DNA of 64,000 nt from Halobacillus_B sp963739045 (GTDB lineage: Bacteria > Bacillota > Bacilli > Bacillales > Halobacillaceae), in contig CAVTYY010000004.1 of assembly GCA_963739045.1 (NCBI GenBank), positions 620,001-684,000 of the forward strand, in the 5' to 3' direction. Shown here piece by piece: positions 44,773 through 53,387 of this stretch. A program made the position numbers and the translations under genes. The first letter of the stretch is position 1. Each line of letters starts with the position of its first letter. The notes under the pieces are model-generated. The model was not told the DNA's origin. It saw nothing but the letters and a program-made list of their open reading frames with translations, and made no database searches.

Positions 44773-45921
44773 ATGATTTATTTAGATAATAGTGCAACTA
44801 CCCAACCTTTACCTGAAGTTTTAGATAGCTATCATAAAGTGTCGATGAATTATTTTGGTAATCCATCTTCTGTACACCGTTTAGGAAGTGAAGCTGAAAG
44901 GCTGCTGGGAAAAGCAAGAAAACAAGCATCCTCTGTATTTCAAGTAGATGAAAAAGAAGTTATCTTTACTTCTGGCGGCACCGAAGGGAATAACATGGCG
45001 ATTAAAGGTACTGCCTTTATGCATCAAACAAGAGGACAGCATTTAATAACTTCGAGCGTTGAGCACCCTTCTGTACTGGAGGCGTTCCGTGCTCTGGAAT
45101 CCCTCGGTTTCGAAGTAAGTTATCTTGATGTGAATTCCGAAGGCCGTGTGAACCCAAAAGACGTAGAGCAAGCCATAAGAAAAGATACTATTTTAGTGAG
45201 CCTGATGTCAGTTAACAATGAATTGGGAACAATTCAGCCGATCCAGGAAGTAGGTAAGTTGCTAAAAGACTACCCTACGATCCTCTTTCATGTTGATCAT
45301 GTCCAGGGTATGGGCAAGATACCCATAGCCATCAAGGATTTTGGGGTTGATTTGTGCACTGTTTCAGGCCATAAAATACATGGATTAAAAGGAACAGGTG
45401 CGTTAGTGGTTCAAAGTCATGTCAGTTTATTTCCGCTGCTTCATGGAGGAGGGCAAGAAAGACGCTATCGCTCGGGTACCGAGAATCTTCCAGGCGTCAC
45501 CGCTTTTGTAAAAGCACTGAGGATGATAGAAGAAGAGCGGAAGACTTCTGGAGCACATCTTCTGCAGTTAAAAGAAAGTTTGCAGAATCAGCTGCAGAAT
45601 ATTCATGGGGTCAACGTGAATACTCCTGCCCGTTCTGCTCCTCACATCGTGAATTTTTCTGTCCCGGGCTTTAAACCAGAGGTGCTGATTCACACATTAG
45701 GGGAAAGGGAGATCTATATTTCCACTAAAAGTGCTTGTTCATCTAAAGATCCCAATGTGAGTACAGTACTTCAAGCCTGCCGTTTAGATCAGGAAATAAC
45801 AACTTCGGCATTAAGAGTAAGCATGTCTTACTTAAATACACACGAGGAAATTAATACATTTATTGAAACGCTACATGGAGCGATTCAAGAATTACAACCC
45901 ACAATGGGGAGGTCCTTATGA
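44773..45921 (+). CDS. nifZ: Cysteine desulfurase (NifS/IscS-like), ThiI partner
   Basis: 382 residues, AAAGGAG before the ATG. PLP fold class V motifs: SGGTEGNNMAI, SVEHPSVLEAF, HVDHVQGMGKIP, the Lys in SGHKIHGLKG (about residue 205) and the active Cys in STKSACSSKDP (about 323). It takes sulfur from cysteine to form a persulfide. The 4-base ATGA overlap with thiI indicates that it feeds ThiI for s4U in tRNA and thiazole, as shown for NifZ of B. subtilis. Confidence 0.92.
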   Translation: MIYLDNSATTQPLPEVLDSYHKVSMNYFGNPSSVHRLGSEAERLLGKARKQASSVFQVDEKEVIFTSGGTEGNNMAIKGTAFMHQTRGQHLITSSVEHPSVLEAFRALESLGFEVSYLDVNSEGRVNPKDVEQAIRKDTILVSLMSVNNELGTIQPIQEVGKLLKDYPTILFHVDHVQGMGKIPIAIKDFGVDLCTVSGHKIHGLKGTGALVVQSHVSLFPLLHGGGQERRYRSGTENLPGVTAFVKALRMIEEERKTSGAHLLQLKESLQNQLQNIHGVNVNTPARSAPHIVNFSVPGFKPEVLIHTLGEREIYISTKSACSSKDPNVSTVLQACRLDQEITTSALRVSMSYLNTHEEINTFIETLHGAIQELQPTMGRSL

Positions 45922-47129
45922 ATTTTGATCGAATACTAATCCGTTATGGAGAGATGGCGCTAAAAGGAAAGAAGCGGAACCATTTTGAATCCATATTACA
46001 AAGAAATCTTAAAACGAAACTAAAGAATTTTCCTAACACACATATAAAGAAAACAAGGGATAGAATGTACGTATTGTTAAATGGTGAAGATCCCTCGCAA
46101 GTCATGGGGAAGTGCCGGGAAGTTTTTGGTATTCACAGTATGAGCTATGCGATTAGGGTAGAAAAGAATGAAGAGGATTTAAAAAGCGCAGTCCTTCTTG
46201 CATTTGAAGAAGCTGATGGTGCGAGAAGTTTCAAAATATCTGCCAAAAGGTCAGATAAGAATTTTCCTATTAACTCCCAGGATTTAAATCCATTGCTGGG
46301 AGGGTATGTGCTGAGAAATACGGACGGAGTTACCGTAGATGTTCATCATCCGGATGTTGAAATAAAAGTAGACATTAGAACCGATGCAGCTTATGTGACA
46401 GCCCAGGACTATCCTGGAGCAGGAGGATTGCCGGTTGGGACAACGGGAAAATCTCTTCTGCTCCTCTCAGGAGGGATAGACAGCCCTGTATCCGGCTACT
46501 TAACTATGAAGAGAGGTGTGGAAATTGATGCAATCCATTTTCATTCCCCGCCTTATACTAGTGAACGGGCCAAACAAAAAGTGATAGACCTGGCAGGCGA
46601 ACTATCTAAATTCGGGCATAAGATCAATATTCATGTGGTTCCTTTCACAGCAATTCAGCAAAAGATCCAGCGCGAAATGCCAGAAGGTTACAGCATGACA
46701 ATCATGCGGAGAATGATGATGAGAATAAGTGAAAAACTTGCTCGCAAAGAAGGCATCTTGTCACTAACCACTGGAGAAAGCTTAGGACAAGTAGCAAGCC
46801 AGACTATGGAAAGCATGAATGCTATAAATGAAGTAACCAATTATCCTATTATACGTCCGTTGGTTTCAATGGATAAGTTAGAAATTATCACAATCGCAAG
46901 AAAGATTGGAACGTATGATATATCTATTAGACCATATGAGGATTGCTGTACGGTTTTTGTTCCGCAAGCACCTAAGACTAAACCGACTCGTGAAAAATCC
47001 ACATACTATGAATCGAATTCAGATTTCAACAAAGATATCCAAAAGGCATTGGATGAAACTGCAGTCATTCAAGTTAAGGAAAATCAATCAGCTGATCAAA
47101 TTGAAAATGAGTTTGATGAATTACTATAA
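45918..47129 (+). CDS. thiI: tRNA 4-thiouridine synthetase / thiamine biosynthesis protein ThiI
   Basis: 403 residues. N-terminal ferredoxin-like and THUMP domains (about 1-165; RIEKNEEDLKSAVLLAF-type), then the PP-loop ATP pyrophosphatase with LLLSGGIDSPVSGYL (about 183-197). Conserved Cys in PYEDCCTVFVP. The C-terminal rhodanese domain of E. coli ThiI is absent, as in other Firmicutes. Starts inside the stop of the desulfurase gene (ATGA). Confidence 0.96.
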   Translation: MNFDRILIRYGEMALKGKKRNHFESILQRNLKTKLKNFPNTHIKKTRDRMYVLLNGEDPSQVMGKCREVFGIHSMSYAIRVEKNEEDLKSAVLLAFEEADGARSFKISAKRSDKNFPINSQDLNPLLGGYVLRNTDGVTVDVHHPDVEIKVDIRTDAAYVTAQDYPGAGGLPVGTTGKSLLLLSGGIDSPVSGYLTMKRGVEIDAIHFHSPPYTSERAKQKVIDLAGELSKFGHKINIHVVPFTAIQQKIQREMPEGYSMTIMRRMMMRISEKLARKEGILSLTTGESLGQVASQTMESMNAINEVTNYPIIRPLVSMDKLEIITIARKIGTYDISIRPYEDCCTVFVPQAPKTKPTREKSTYYESNSDFNKDIQKALDETAVIQVKENQSADQIENEFDELL

Positions 47130-47162
47130 AGAAGACGGAATAAAAAATTTCATTCGAATGAT

Positions 47163-47202
47163 AACCCGAACCCTTGATATTATATGGGTTCGGGTTTTTT
47201 CT
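47163..47202 (+). terminator. Terminator after thiI with CCCGAACC core
   Basis: AACCCGAACCC and GGGTTCGGGTT form an 11-base-pair stem with a 12-base loop, then six T. Confidence 0.85.
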
Positions 47203-47214
47203 TTAGCACACCCT

Positions 47215-47500
47215 CGCCTTATGCTTGTCAGGTCTCCGAGGGCGCTTCCGCTTTTGACCATCCAGCTGCGAGTCGCAGATCCACGCGGTTCTAAGTCATC
47301 GACTTCCAGAGGGGGAACCGTCCCTCTTGCAGCCGCTGGCTTAGCCCGGAGGATCTAACAGCTCCTCTCCGCTTTTGACCATCCAGCTGCGAGTCGCAGA
47401 TCCACGCGGTTCTAAGTCATCGACTTCCGGAGGGGGAGACCATCCCTCTTGCAGCCGCTGGCTTAGCCCGGAGGATCTAACAGCTCCTCTCCGCTTTTTT
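47215..47500. repeat. Tandem copy of a 121-base intergenic repeat
   Basis: Two nearly identical units start at 47248 and 47369 (offset 121), and a third, partial start is at 47491; a partial copy lies to the left from about 47230. Each unit opens CCGCTTTTGACCATCCAG, contains the palindrome CTGCGAGTCGCAG, then a CG-rich second half ending GGATCTAACAGCTCCTCT. The units differ at a handful of bases. No convincing reading frame. The style matches a class of GC-rich dispersed intergenic repeats common in Bacillaceae. It fills the space between thiI and ytcJ. Confidence 0.85.
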
Positions 47501-47585
47501 GATATAATTACAAGCAAAGCTGATGACTTCTTTTTGGGTTTAGTCTATGGTAGAGCTAACAGGAAATTTCAGGGAGGGTTTGGAT

Positions 47586-49172
47586 ATGAAATTATGGTAT
47601 GGTGGTAAGATTTATACGATGAAGGAAGAAGGTCACTGGGTGGAAGCTGTGGTTACTGAAGGAGGAAAGATTGTAAAAGCAGGAGATACGCAGGATTTAT
47701 ATAATCAATTTAAAGATGCGATTGATGAAGACTTTAATTTAACAGGAGCGGTAATGTACCCAGGATTTACTGACAGCCATCTTCATATTATCGGTCATGG
47801 AGAGAGACTGATGCGCTTGGACCTGTCATTTATGAAATCTGCTGAGGAAGTTAAACAGGCTTTGAGCCAGCATGCAGAACAGCTTGAGCCAGGCGAATGG
47901 ATTATTGGTGATGGCTGGAATGAAAACTTATGGGAAGAAAAGAGAATTATACATAGAGACGAGCTTGATGAAATCTCTACCGATCACCCCATGATGCTCA
48001 CCCGTGTCTGCCGTCATGCCCTTCTGGCGAACTCAAAAGCTATGGAACTGGCGCAAGTTAATAAAAATGTAGAAGATCCACAAGGGGGAGTGGTGGTAAA
48101 AGACGAAAATGGAGAACCCTCCGGTCTTTTCCATGATCAGGCGCAGGAACTTATTAAAAGGGCAATGCCTGAGGTTACAGAAGCTTACTTAAACAGGGCG
48201 ACAGAACTAGCTGTCCGTGATATGCATACGTATGGCTTAGTAGGCGGCCATAGTGAAGATCTGAATTATTATGGCGGTTTTAAAAGGACTTTTGAGGCAT
48301 TTACAAATGTGATCGATGGGGAAGACTTGAAATTCAGAGCCCACCTACTTGTCCACCATGGGGTCATTGAAGAGATGGATAAAGAAGGGCTTGGCTTTAA
48401 GAAAGGGACTCCATTTGTAGAGTTAGGAGCGATGAAAATTTTTGCCGATGGTGCTATTGGCGGAAGGACTGCCTGGCTGGTAGAAGAATATAGTGATGAT
48501 CCTGGCAATCATGGGGTTGCTATTCATACGGCGGAACAGCTGACCGAGCTTGTAAAACAGGCCCGCAAACGCAAAATGCCAGTAGCTGTTCATGCAATTG
48601 GTGATGGAGCTGTAGAAGCGGTAGCAAACGTTATCGATAAACACCCTGTTGTTAAGGGCGAGCGGGACCGGATTATTCATGCGCAAATTCTCCGCCCGGA
48701 ACTCATTCAACGACTTACCACTATGGATGTGATCTTAGATATTCAGCCCACATTTGTGGCCTCGGATTTCCCTTGGGTAATGGATCGCTTAGGAAATGTG
48801 CGCCTGAAAACTTCTTACTCTTGGAAAACTTTACTGGATGCGGGAATTATTTGTGCTGGCGGGTCGGATGCACCGATTGAGGAAATAAATCCTCTCCTGG
48901 GGATCAGGGCAGCAGTTGACCGAAGAGCGACATACGATCATGAAGTGTATCAAACCGAAGAAAGATTAAGCGTTTATGAAGCCATTTCCTTATACACGAA
49001 AGGCAGTGCCCTTGCGATCTCGAAAGAAGACAGCCACGGGCTGATTGAAGAAGGGTTTGCAGCGGATTTCACAGTATTGGACCGGGACTTGTTTTCTCTG
49101 AAATCTCATGAACTTGCAGACGCTACGGTAACGATGACTGTGGTGGATGAAGAAATCATGTATCAAAGATAA
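47586..49172 (+). CDS. ytcJ: Amidohydrolase YtcJ
   Basis: 528 residues from the ATG at 47586, about 7 bases after GGGAGGG. Amidohydrolase_3 family: the metal motif is TDSHLHI (H-x-H, about residues 66-68), then carboxylated-Lys region, VAVHAIGDGAVE (His), IIHAQILRPE and CAGGSDAPIEEINPLLG (Asp). Acts on C-N bonds of small molecules; the substrate is unknown. Two-gene context with nadK2 and tpx is like B. subtilis ytcJ. Confidence 0.85.
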   Translation: MKLWYGGKIYTMKEEGHWVEAVVTEGGKIVKAGDTQDLYNQFKDAIDEDFNLTGAVMYPGFTDSHLHIIGHGERLMRLDLSFMKSAEEVKQALSQHAEQLEPGEWIIGDGWNENLWEEKRIIHRDELDEISTDHPMMLTRVCRHALLANSKAMELAQVNKNVEDPQGGVVVKDENGEPSGLFHDQAQELIKRAMPEVTEAYLNRATELAVRDMHTYGLVGGHSEDLNYYGGFKRTFEAFTNVIDGEDLKFRAHLLVHHGVIEEMDKEGLGFKKGTPFVELGAMKIFADGAIGGRTAWLVEEYSDDPGNHGVAIHTAEQLTELVKQARKRKMPVAVHAIGDGAVEAVANVIDKHPVVKGERDRIIHAQILRPELIQRLTTMDVILDIQPTFVASDFPWVMDRLGNVRLKTSYSWKTLLDAGIICAGGSDAPIEEINPLLGIRAAVDRRATYDHEVYQTEERLSVYEAISLYTKGSALAISKEDSHGLIEEGFAADFTVLDRDLFSLKSHELADATVTMTVVDEEIMYQR

Positions 49173-49204
49173 AGAAAAGTAGAGACAAAAGATTTTTAAC
49201 TTAC

Positions 49205-49247
49205 AGAAAGCCCGAACCAAGAATCTCTATTGGTTCGGGCTTTCTGT
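49205..49247. terminator. Terminator between ytcJ and nadK2 with CCCGAACCA core
   Basis: GAAAGCCCGAACCA and TGGTTCGGGCTTTC form a 14-base-pair stem. Serves the convergent pair. Confidence 0.85.
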
Positions 49248-49283
49248 TCGCATTTAATTGAAGTTAATGATTCCTCTTCCAAT

Positions 49284-50087
49284 CTATAAAAAAGTACGCT
49301 TGACTCTTTCCCAGTAAGAATTATTTTTTAATCTTACTGTCTTAATGACGTTCTGGCTCATTTGGACAGTCAGTTCACGAATATTACGGATGGAATAAGC
49401 TTCATTATCCATTCCTACAATAGGAAAATCATTTCCATTCTGCTGTACATGAAGTTTTAATTTTCGTTCTGAGCCAAGGATGAAAGAGGATCCTAAAGTG
49501 CGGAAACGATTGTTGTTTAAAGAAGCAAGCTCGCTCACTTGAAAACATGGAATTTTAGGATCCACGACAGCCCCATTTACCGATTTGTTATATCCTGTAC
49601 TCCCGGTCGGAGTAGCTACGATAAGTCCATCGCCTCTAAAAGTTTCAAAGTGGATATCATCAATAAATACATCAATATCAATCGTTTTAATTAGAGTGGA
49701 GCGGACACTGCACTCATTTAAGCATTGAAAGGTGGACTCATTATTAATCGTCGTCTCAATCACTGGAAATCTCCGCACCTCAACTTCAGCGTTGATCATG
49801 GCATCGACCATTTCATTGTAGTGATTAATGCTGAAATCACAGTAAAGTCCTGCTTCATTTTCTCTTTTAATCCCTACATAGAGACAATCCTGTCGAAAGC
49901 CGGTTTTCCGTACGGCTTGTAGAAATGTACCGTCACCGCCGACGGCTATAATGATATTTGCATTTTTAGAGTCATCCACAATTTTAAAATTATTTTCTTC
50001 CGCTAATTGAAAAATCGGTTGTAGTTTTTCGTTTAATTCTTCATGAGGGTGATAATAAAAGTATAAATTCCTTCTGTCACTGGTCAT
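49284..50087 (-). CDS. nadK2: NAD kinase 2 (YtdI/PpnKB)
   Basis: 267 residues, GGAGGAG before the ATG. IIAVGGDGTFLQAVRKTG holds the GGDGT motif (about residues 47-51), and DGLIVATPTGSTGYNKSVNG the NAD-binding motif. Phosphorylates NAD to NADP. The second NAD kinase of B. subtilis, YtdI, lies in the same region; the first (YjbN) is elsewhere. Confidence 0.93.
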   Translation of the reverse strand: MTSDRRNLYFYYHPHEELNEKLQPIFQLAEENNFKIVDDSKNANIIIAVGGDGTFLQAVRKTGFRQDCLYVGIKRENEAGLYCDFSINHYNEMVDAMINAEVEVRRFPVIETTINNESTFQCLNECSVRSTLIKTIDIDVFIDDIHFETFRGDGLIVATPTGSTGYNKSVNGAVVDPKIPCFQVSELASLNNNRFRTLGSSFILGSERKLKLHVQQNGNDFPIVGMDNEAYSIRNIRELTVQMSQNVIKTVRLKNNSYWERVKRTFL

Positions 50088-50243
50088 AGAAGCTCCTCCT
50101 TATGTAATTCCTAGTTGATAGTTTACCATTTCATTTTCGCTATGGATAGTTGTAACCCTGTGTTATAGAAGGCATCCGTTAGACATTAACTAGTATAGCC
50201 TTCATAATGAATTTGTCACCAACTTTACTTTAGGAGGCAAATA

Positions 50244-50744
50244 ATGACCAGCTTCACCTTTAAAGAACAGTCTGTTACATTGCCAGAAAAGAAAATAAAA
50301 AAAGGGGATCAAGCCCCGGATTTTAAAGTTTTGGATAATAAGTTAAATGAAGTGACACTTTCTAAATATAATGGATGCATTAAATTAATTAGTGTTGTTC
50401 CGTCACTTGATACCGGGGTATGTAATGACCAGACGAGGCGTTTTAATGAAGATGCAAATGAACTGGAAAACGTTGAAGTTTTAACCATAAGCATGGATCT
50501 TCCATTCGCTCAAAAACGCTGGTGCGGTAACTCGGGAATCGATGATGTGACTACCTTATCTGATCATCGCTATGCTTCTTTTGGAGAGGCTTACGGTGTG
50601 CTGATGGAGGAAATGCGATTACTGTGCAGGGCAGTATTTGTAGTCGACTCCAATGATGAAGTCGTTTATACTGAATATGTTCAGGAAGCTACGGATCACC
50701 CTGACTATGAAGGTGCTTTAGAAGCGGCAAAATCAGCTGCTTAG
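50244..50744 (+). CDS. tpx: Thiol peroxidase
   Basis: 166 residues, GGAGG before the ATG. Peroxiredoxin (Tpx) fold: KKGDQAPDFKVLD, peroxidatic Cys60 in SLDTGVCNDQTRRF, resolving Cys94 in KRWCGNSG, and an extra Cys128. Reduces H2O2 and small lipid hydroperoxides with thioredoxin. Followed by a hairpin and then ytxK as in B. subtilis. Confidence 0.95.
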   Translation: MTSFTFKEQSVTLPEKKIKKGDQAPDFKVLDNKLNEVTLSKYNGCIKLISVVPSLDTGVCNDQTRRFNEDANELENVEVLTISMDLPFAQKRWCGNSGIDDVTTLSDHRYASFGEAYGVLMEEMRLLCRAVFVVDSNDEVVYTEYVQEATDHPDYEGALEAAKSAA

Positions 50745-50817
50745 CATCACAAATCTTGAATATTTTATACGAATTCGATATGGTAGAGATAGAACAAACA
50801 AATCATTGAATGGGGAG

Positions 50818-50845
50818 TGACGCATTTTAAATAATGCGTCATTTT
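50818..50845 (+). terminator. Terminator after tpx
   Basis: TGACGCATT and AATGCGTCA form a 9-base-pair stem with loop TTAAAT, then TTTTC. Confidence 0.75.
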
Positions 50846-50877
50846 CTTTGAATATAGGTTTGACTAGGAGGAGCGAA

Positions 50878-51867
50878 ATGAAGCAGGTACAAGTAGAGAA
50901 ATTATATGAATGGATTGATCAAGTATCAACTGCGATCTCAGAGAGCATGAACATTACTTATCTTGAAGGAGTTGCAGAAGGATTAGACGTATTATTTAAT
51001 GGAAAGCCTTTTGCTGATATGGATAAGGATTTGCAGTCCACCCTCAACAACGAACTGACTCGAATTAAAACGGATGAATTTGAAAAAGAAGAAGTTCGTA
51101 AATCAATTCAGCTTGCCATTTTAAAGGGGATGAAAGGAGCCACTCAGCAGCAGCACTTAATAACACCGGACTCTGTAGCCATGTTTATGGGATATTTGAC
51201 TTCAAAGCTGTTTGAGGGAAAAGAAGAGCTTAGGCTGTTTGATCCTGCTTGCGGGACAGGCAATTTGTTGACTTCTGTTATGAATCAGCTTGATATGAAG
51301 CTCTCCACTTACGGGAGTGAAGTGGATCAGACGCTGCTTCAATTGGCTCTTGCCAATGCAAACTTACAAAAGAATCAAATTGAATTCTTCCATCAGGATA
51401 GTCTTCGTCCCTTCTTACTTGAACCTGTCGATTTTGTATTAGCTGATTTGCCTGTGGGATACTACCCTGATGATATTCAGGCAGCTAATTACAAGTTAAA
51501 GGCGGAGGAAGGTCATTCGTACTCTCACCATTTATTTATCGAGCAGGGTTTGAAGTATGTTCAGGACGGCGGTTACTTAATGTTTATGGTGCCAAACTTT
51601 TTATTTGACGGAGATCAGTCCAAAGCTTTACAAGCTTTTTTGCGGGAACATGCCCATATAGTTGGCATGCTGCAGTTATCTGATTCTCTGTTTAAAAATG
51701 AGAAGCATGGAAAGAGTATATTAATTCTGCAGAAAAAAGGTAAAAACGCTAAGCCTCCTAAACAGGCGCTGCTAGTAAAACTTCCTTCTTTCAAAGATCC
51801 AAACGCTATGTCAGACATCATCACTCAAATGAACCAGTGGTTTGAGGACTATAAAGCGGCACAATAA
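50878..51867 (+). CDS. ytxK: N6-adenine methyltransferase-like protein YtxK
   Basis: 329 residues from the ATG at 50878 after AGGAGGAG; the TTG at 50848 has no site. Rossmann-type SAM motif is FDPACGTGNLLTSV (about residues 120-133). Motif IV, expected as NPPY/F, reads DLPVGYYP (about 196-203). N-terminal helical domain. The family resembles HsdM/adenine methylases, but no restriction or specificity subunit is near, and YtxK is conserved in competence-related contexts in Firmicutes. Activity is unproven. Confidence 0.88.
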   Translation: MKQVQVEKLYEWIDQVSTAISESMNITYLEGVAEGLDVLFNGKPFADMDKDLQSTLNNELTRIKTDEFEKEEVRKSIQLAILKGMKGATQQQHLITPDSVAMFMGYLTSKLFEGKEELRLFDPACGTGNLLTSVMNQLDMKLSTYGSEVDQTLLQLALANANLQKNQIEFFHQDSLRPFLLEPVDFVLADLPVGYYPDDIQAANYKLKAEEGHSYSHHLFIEQGLKYVQDGGYLMFMVPNFLFDGDQSKALQAFLREHAHIVGMLQLSDSLFKNEKHGKSILILQKKGKNAKPPKQALLVKLPSFKDPNAMSDIITQMNQWFEDYKAAQ

Positions 51868-51889
51868 TGAGAAAATAAAGAATATAAAA

Positions 51890-51903
51890 AGTAAACGATA
51901 CCA
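51890..51903 (+). promoter_or_regulatory. Candidate cre (CcpA-binding) site upstream of ackA
   Basis: AGTAAACGATACCA agrees with TGWNANCGNTNWCA at 12 of 14 positions. Its centre is about 58 bases upstream of the TATAAT at 51955-51960, so roughly 70 bases before the expected start. ackA of B. subtilis is activated by CcpA from an upstream cre, and ccpA is in this window. Confidence 0.5.
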
Positions 51904-51954
51904 TAACTGTTTAGCCTTGAAAATGATCAAAACGGGTGATTAAATGGTAACTGG

Positions 51955-51960
51955 TATAAT
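51955..51960 (+). promoter_or_regulatory. ackA -10 element
   Basis: TATAAT 30 bases before the start codon; no good -35 (ACGGGT at 51932), which suits activator dependence. Confidence 0.45.
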
Positions 51961-51989
51961 TATATGAACCTATTTTGAGGGGATGAACA

Positions 51990-53180
51990 ATGGTGAATAA
52001 TATTCTTGCAATTAATGCAGGCAGTTCTTCATTGAAATTTCAATTAATCGAAATGCCGGATGAAAACGTGATTACTAAAGGCATAGTTGAGAGAATTGGA
52101 ATGGATGAGGCTGTATTTACAATAGAAGTAAATGGAGAGAAGGATACACTAGTTACAGAAATTTCAGACCATGCTGTAGCAGTTAACATTCTTTTAGAGA
52201 AATTAACCGAATCGGGAATTATCGCTTCTTTAGACGAAATTAACGGAGTAGGACATCGTGTGGTCCATGGCGGCGAACGATTCAGTGAATCTGTTTTAAT
52301 TAATGAAGAAGTCATCAAAGAAATAGAAGATGTTTCCGACCTGGCACCACTTCATAACCCTGCTAATTTAACAGGGATCCACGCTTTCCGTGAAGTTTTG
52401 CCAAATGTTCCTCAGGTGGCTGTTTTTGATACGGCTTTTCATCAGACGATGCCTGAACAATCTTATTTGTATAGTTTGCCTTACGAATATTATGAGAAGT
52501 ACGGAATTCGTAAGTACGGTTTCCATGGTACTTCCCATAAATACGTATCGGAAAGGGCAGCAGAAATGCTTGGGCGCCCAGTAGAACAGCTGCGTTTATT
52601 ATCATGTCATTTAGGTAATGGGGCAAGTATAGCGGCTATTGAAGGCGGCAAGTCGATCGATACCTCTATGGGGTTCACCCCACTGGCAGGAGTAACGATG
52701 GGGACACGCTCCGGAAACATTGATCCAGCTTTAATCCCGTTCATTATGGAGAAGACCGGGAAGACGGCTAATGAAGTAATGAACGTTTTGAATAAAGAAA
52801 GCGGTATGCTGGCACTCTCTGGTTTTTCTAGCGACTTAAGAGATATTGAAGAGAAAGCGAATCAGGGTGATGAACGTGCTGAACTCGCTCTAGAAGTCTT
52901 CGCTGGACGGATTCATAAGTATATCGGCTCTTACGCTTCCCGTATGCATGGGATCGATGGAATTATTTTCACCGCTGGAGTTGGAGAGAATAGTACAACC
53001 ATGCGGGAACGTGTGTTAAAGGGACTTGAGTTTATGGGAGTTTACTGGGATCCAGCTTTAAATAAAGTCCGCGGAAAAGAAACGTTTGTAAACTATCCTC
53101 ACTCTCCTGTTAAAGTAATGATAATTCCTACAAATGAAGAAGTTATGATTGCTAGAGATACCGTTCTTAAAGGACTCTAA
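51990..53180 (+). CDS. ackA: Acetate kinase
   Basis: 396 residues, GAGGGGATG before the ATG. Motifs LAINAGSSSLKFQL (N terminus), HRVVHGGE, DTAFHQTMP, KYGFHGTSHKYV, CHLGNGASIAA (phosphate), MGTRSGNIDPA and TAGVGENS. Makes ATP from acetyl phosphate in overflow metabolism, with Pta elsewhere. Likely activated by CcpA through the upstream cre. Own terminator follows. Confidence 0.97.
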   Translation: MVNNILAINAGSSSLKFQLIEMPDENVITKGIVERIGMDEAVFTIEVNGEKDTLVTEISDHAVAVNILLEKLTESGIIASLDEINGVGHRVVHGGERFSESVLINEEVIKEIEDVSDLAPLHNPANLTGIHAFREVLPNVPQVAVFDTAFHQTMPEQSYLYSLPYEYYEKYGIRKYGFHGTSHKYVSERAAEMLGRPVEQLRLLSCHLGNGASIAAIEGGKSIDTSMGFTPLAGVTMGTRSGNIDPALIPFIMEKTGKTANEVMNVLNKESGMLALSGFSSDLRDIEEKANQGDERAELALEVFAGRIHKYIGSYASRMHGIDGIIFTAGVGENSTTMRERVLKGLEFMGVYWDPALNKVRGKETFVNYPHSPVKVMIIPTNEEVMIARDTVLKGL

Positions 53181-53289
53181 CAGTAGGACCTATCAGATGA
53201 TATGGCTCAACCATCTAGACGTGTTCTTAGAAGAAGCTTCCTTACTTATTCACTTCAGGGTTAAGGGTGAGATATAATAGAACGTATTT

Positions 53290-53325
53290 AAAACAACCGG
53301 CAGATGGTGCCCGGTTGTTTTTTAG
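53290..53325 (+). terminator. Terminator after ackA
   Basis: AAACAACCGG and CCGGTTGTTT form a 10-base-pair stem with a 10-base loop and T-run. Confidence 0.85.
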
Positions 53326-53387
53326 TTTTATTCTTTCATATTTAAGGCTACAATTAAGTAAAGAAACCTTTGAAGGAGTGGGTGGTC

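Noticed and set aside
46906..47608. Plus-strand frames over the tandem repeat (150 and 77 residues)
   Set aside because: The first is a shadow of the thiI end; both run through the repeat units with duplicated peptide segments and have no starts.
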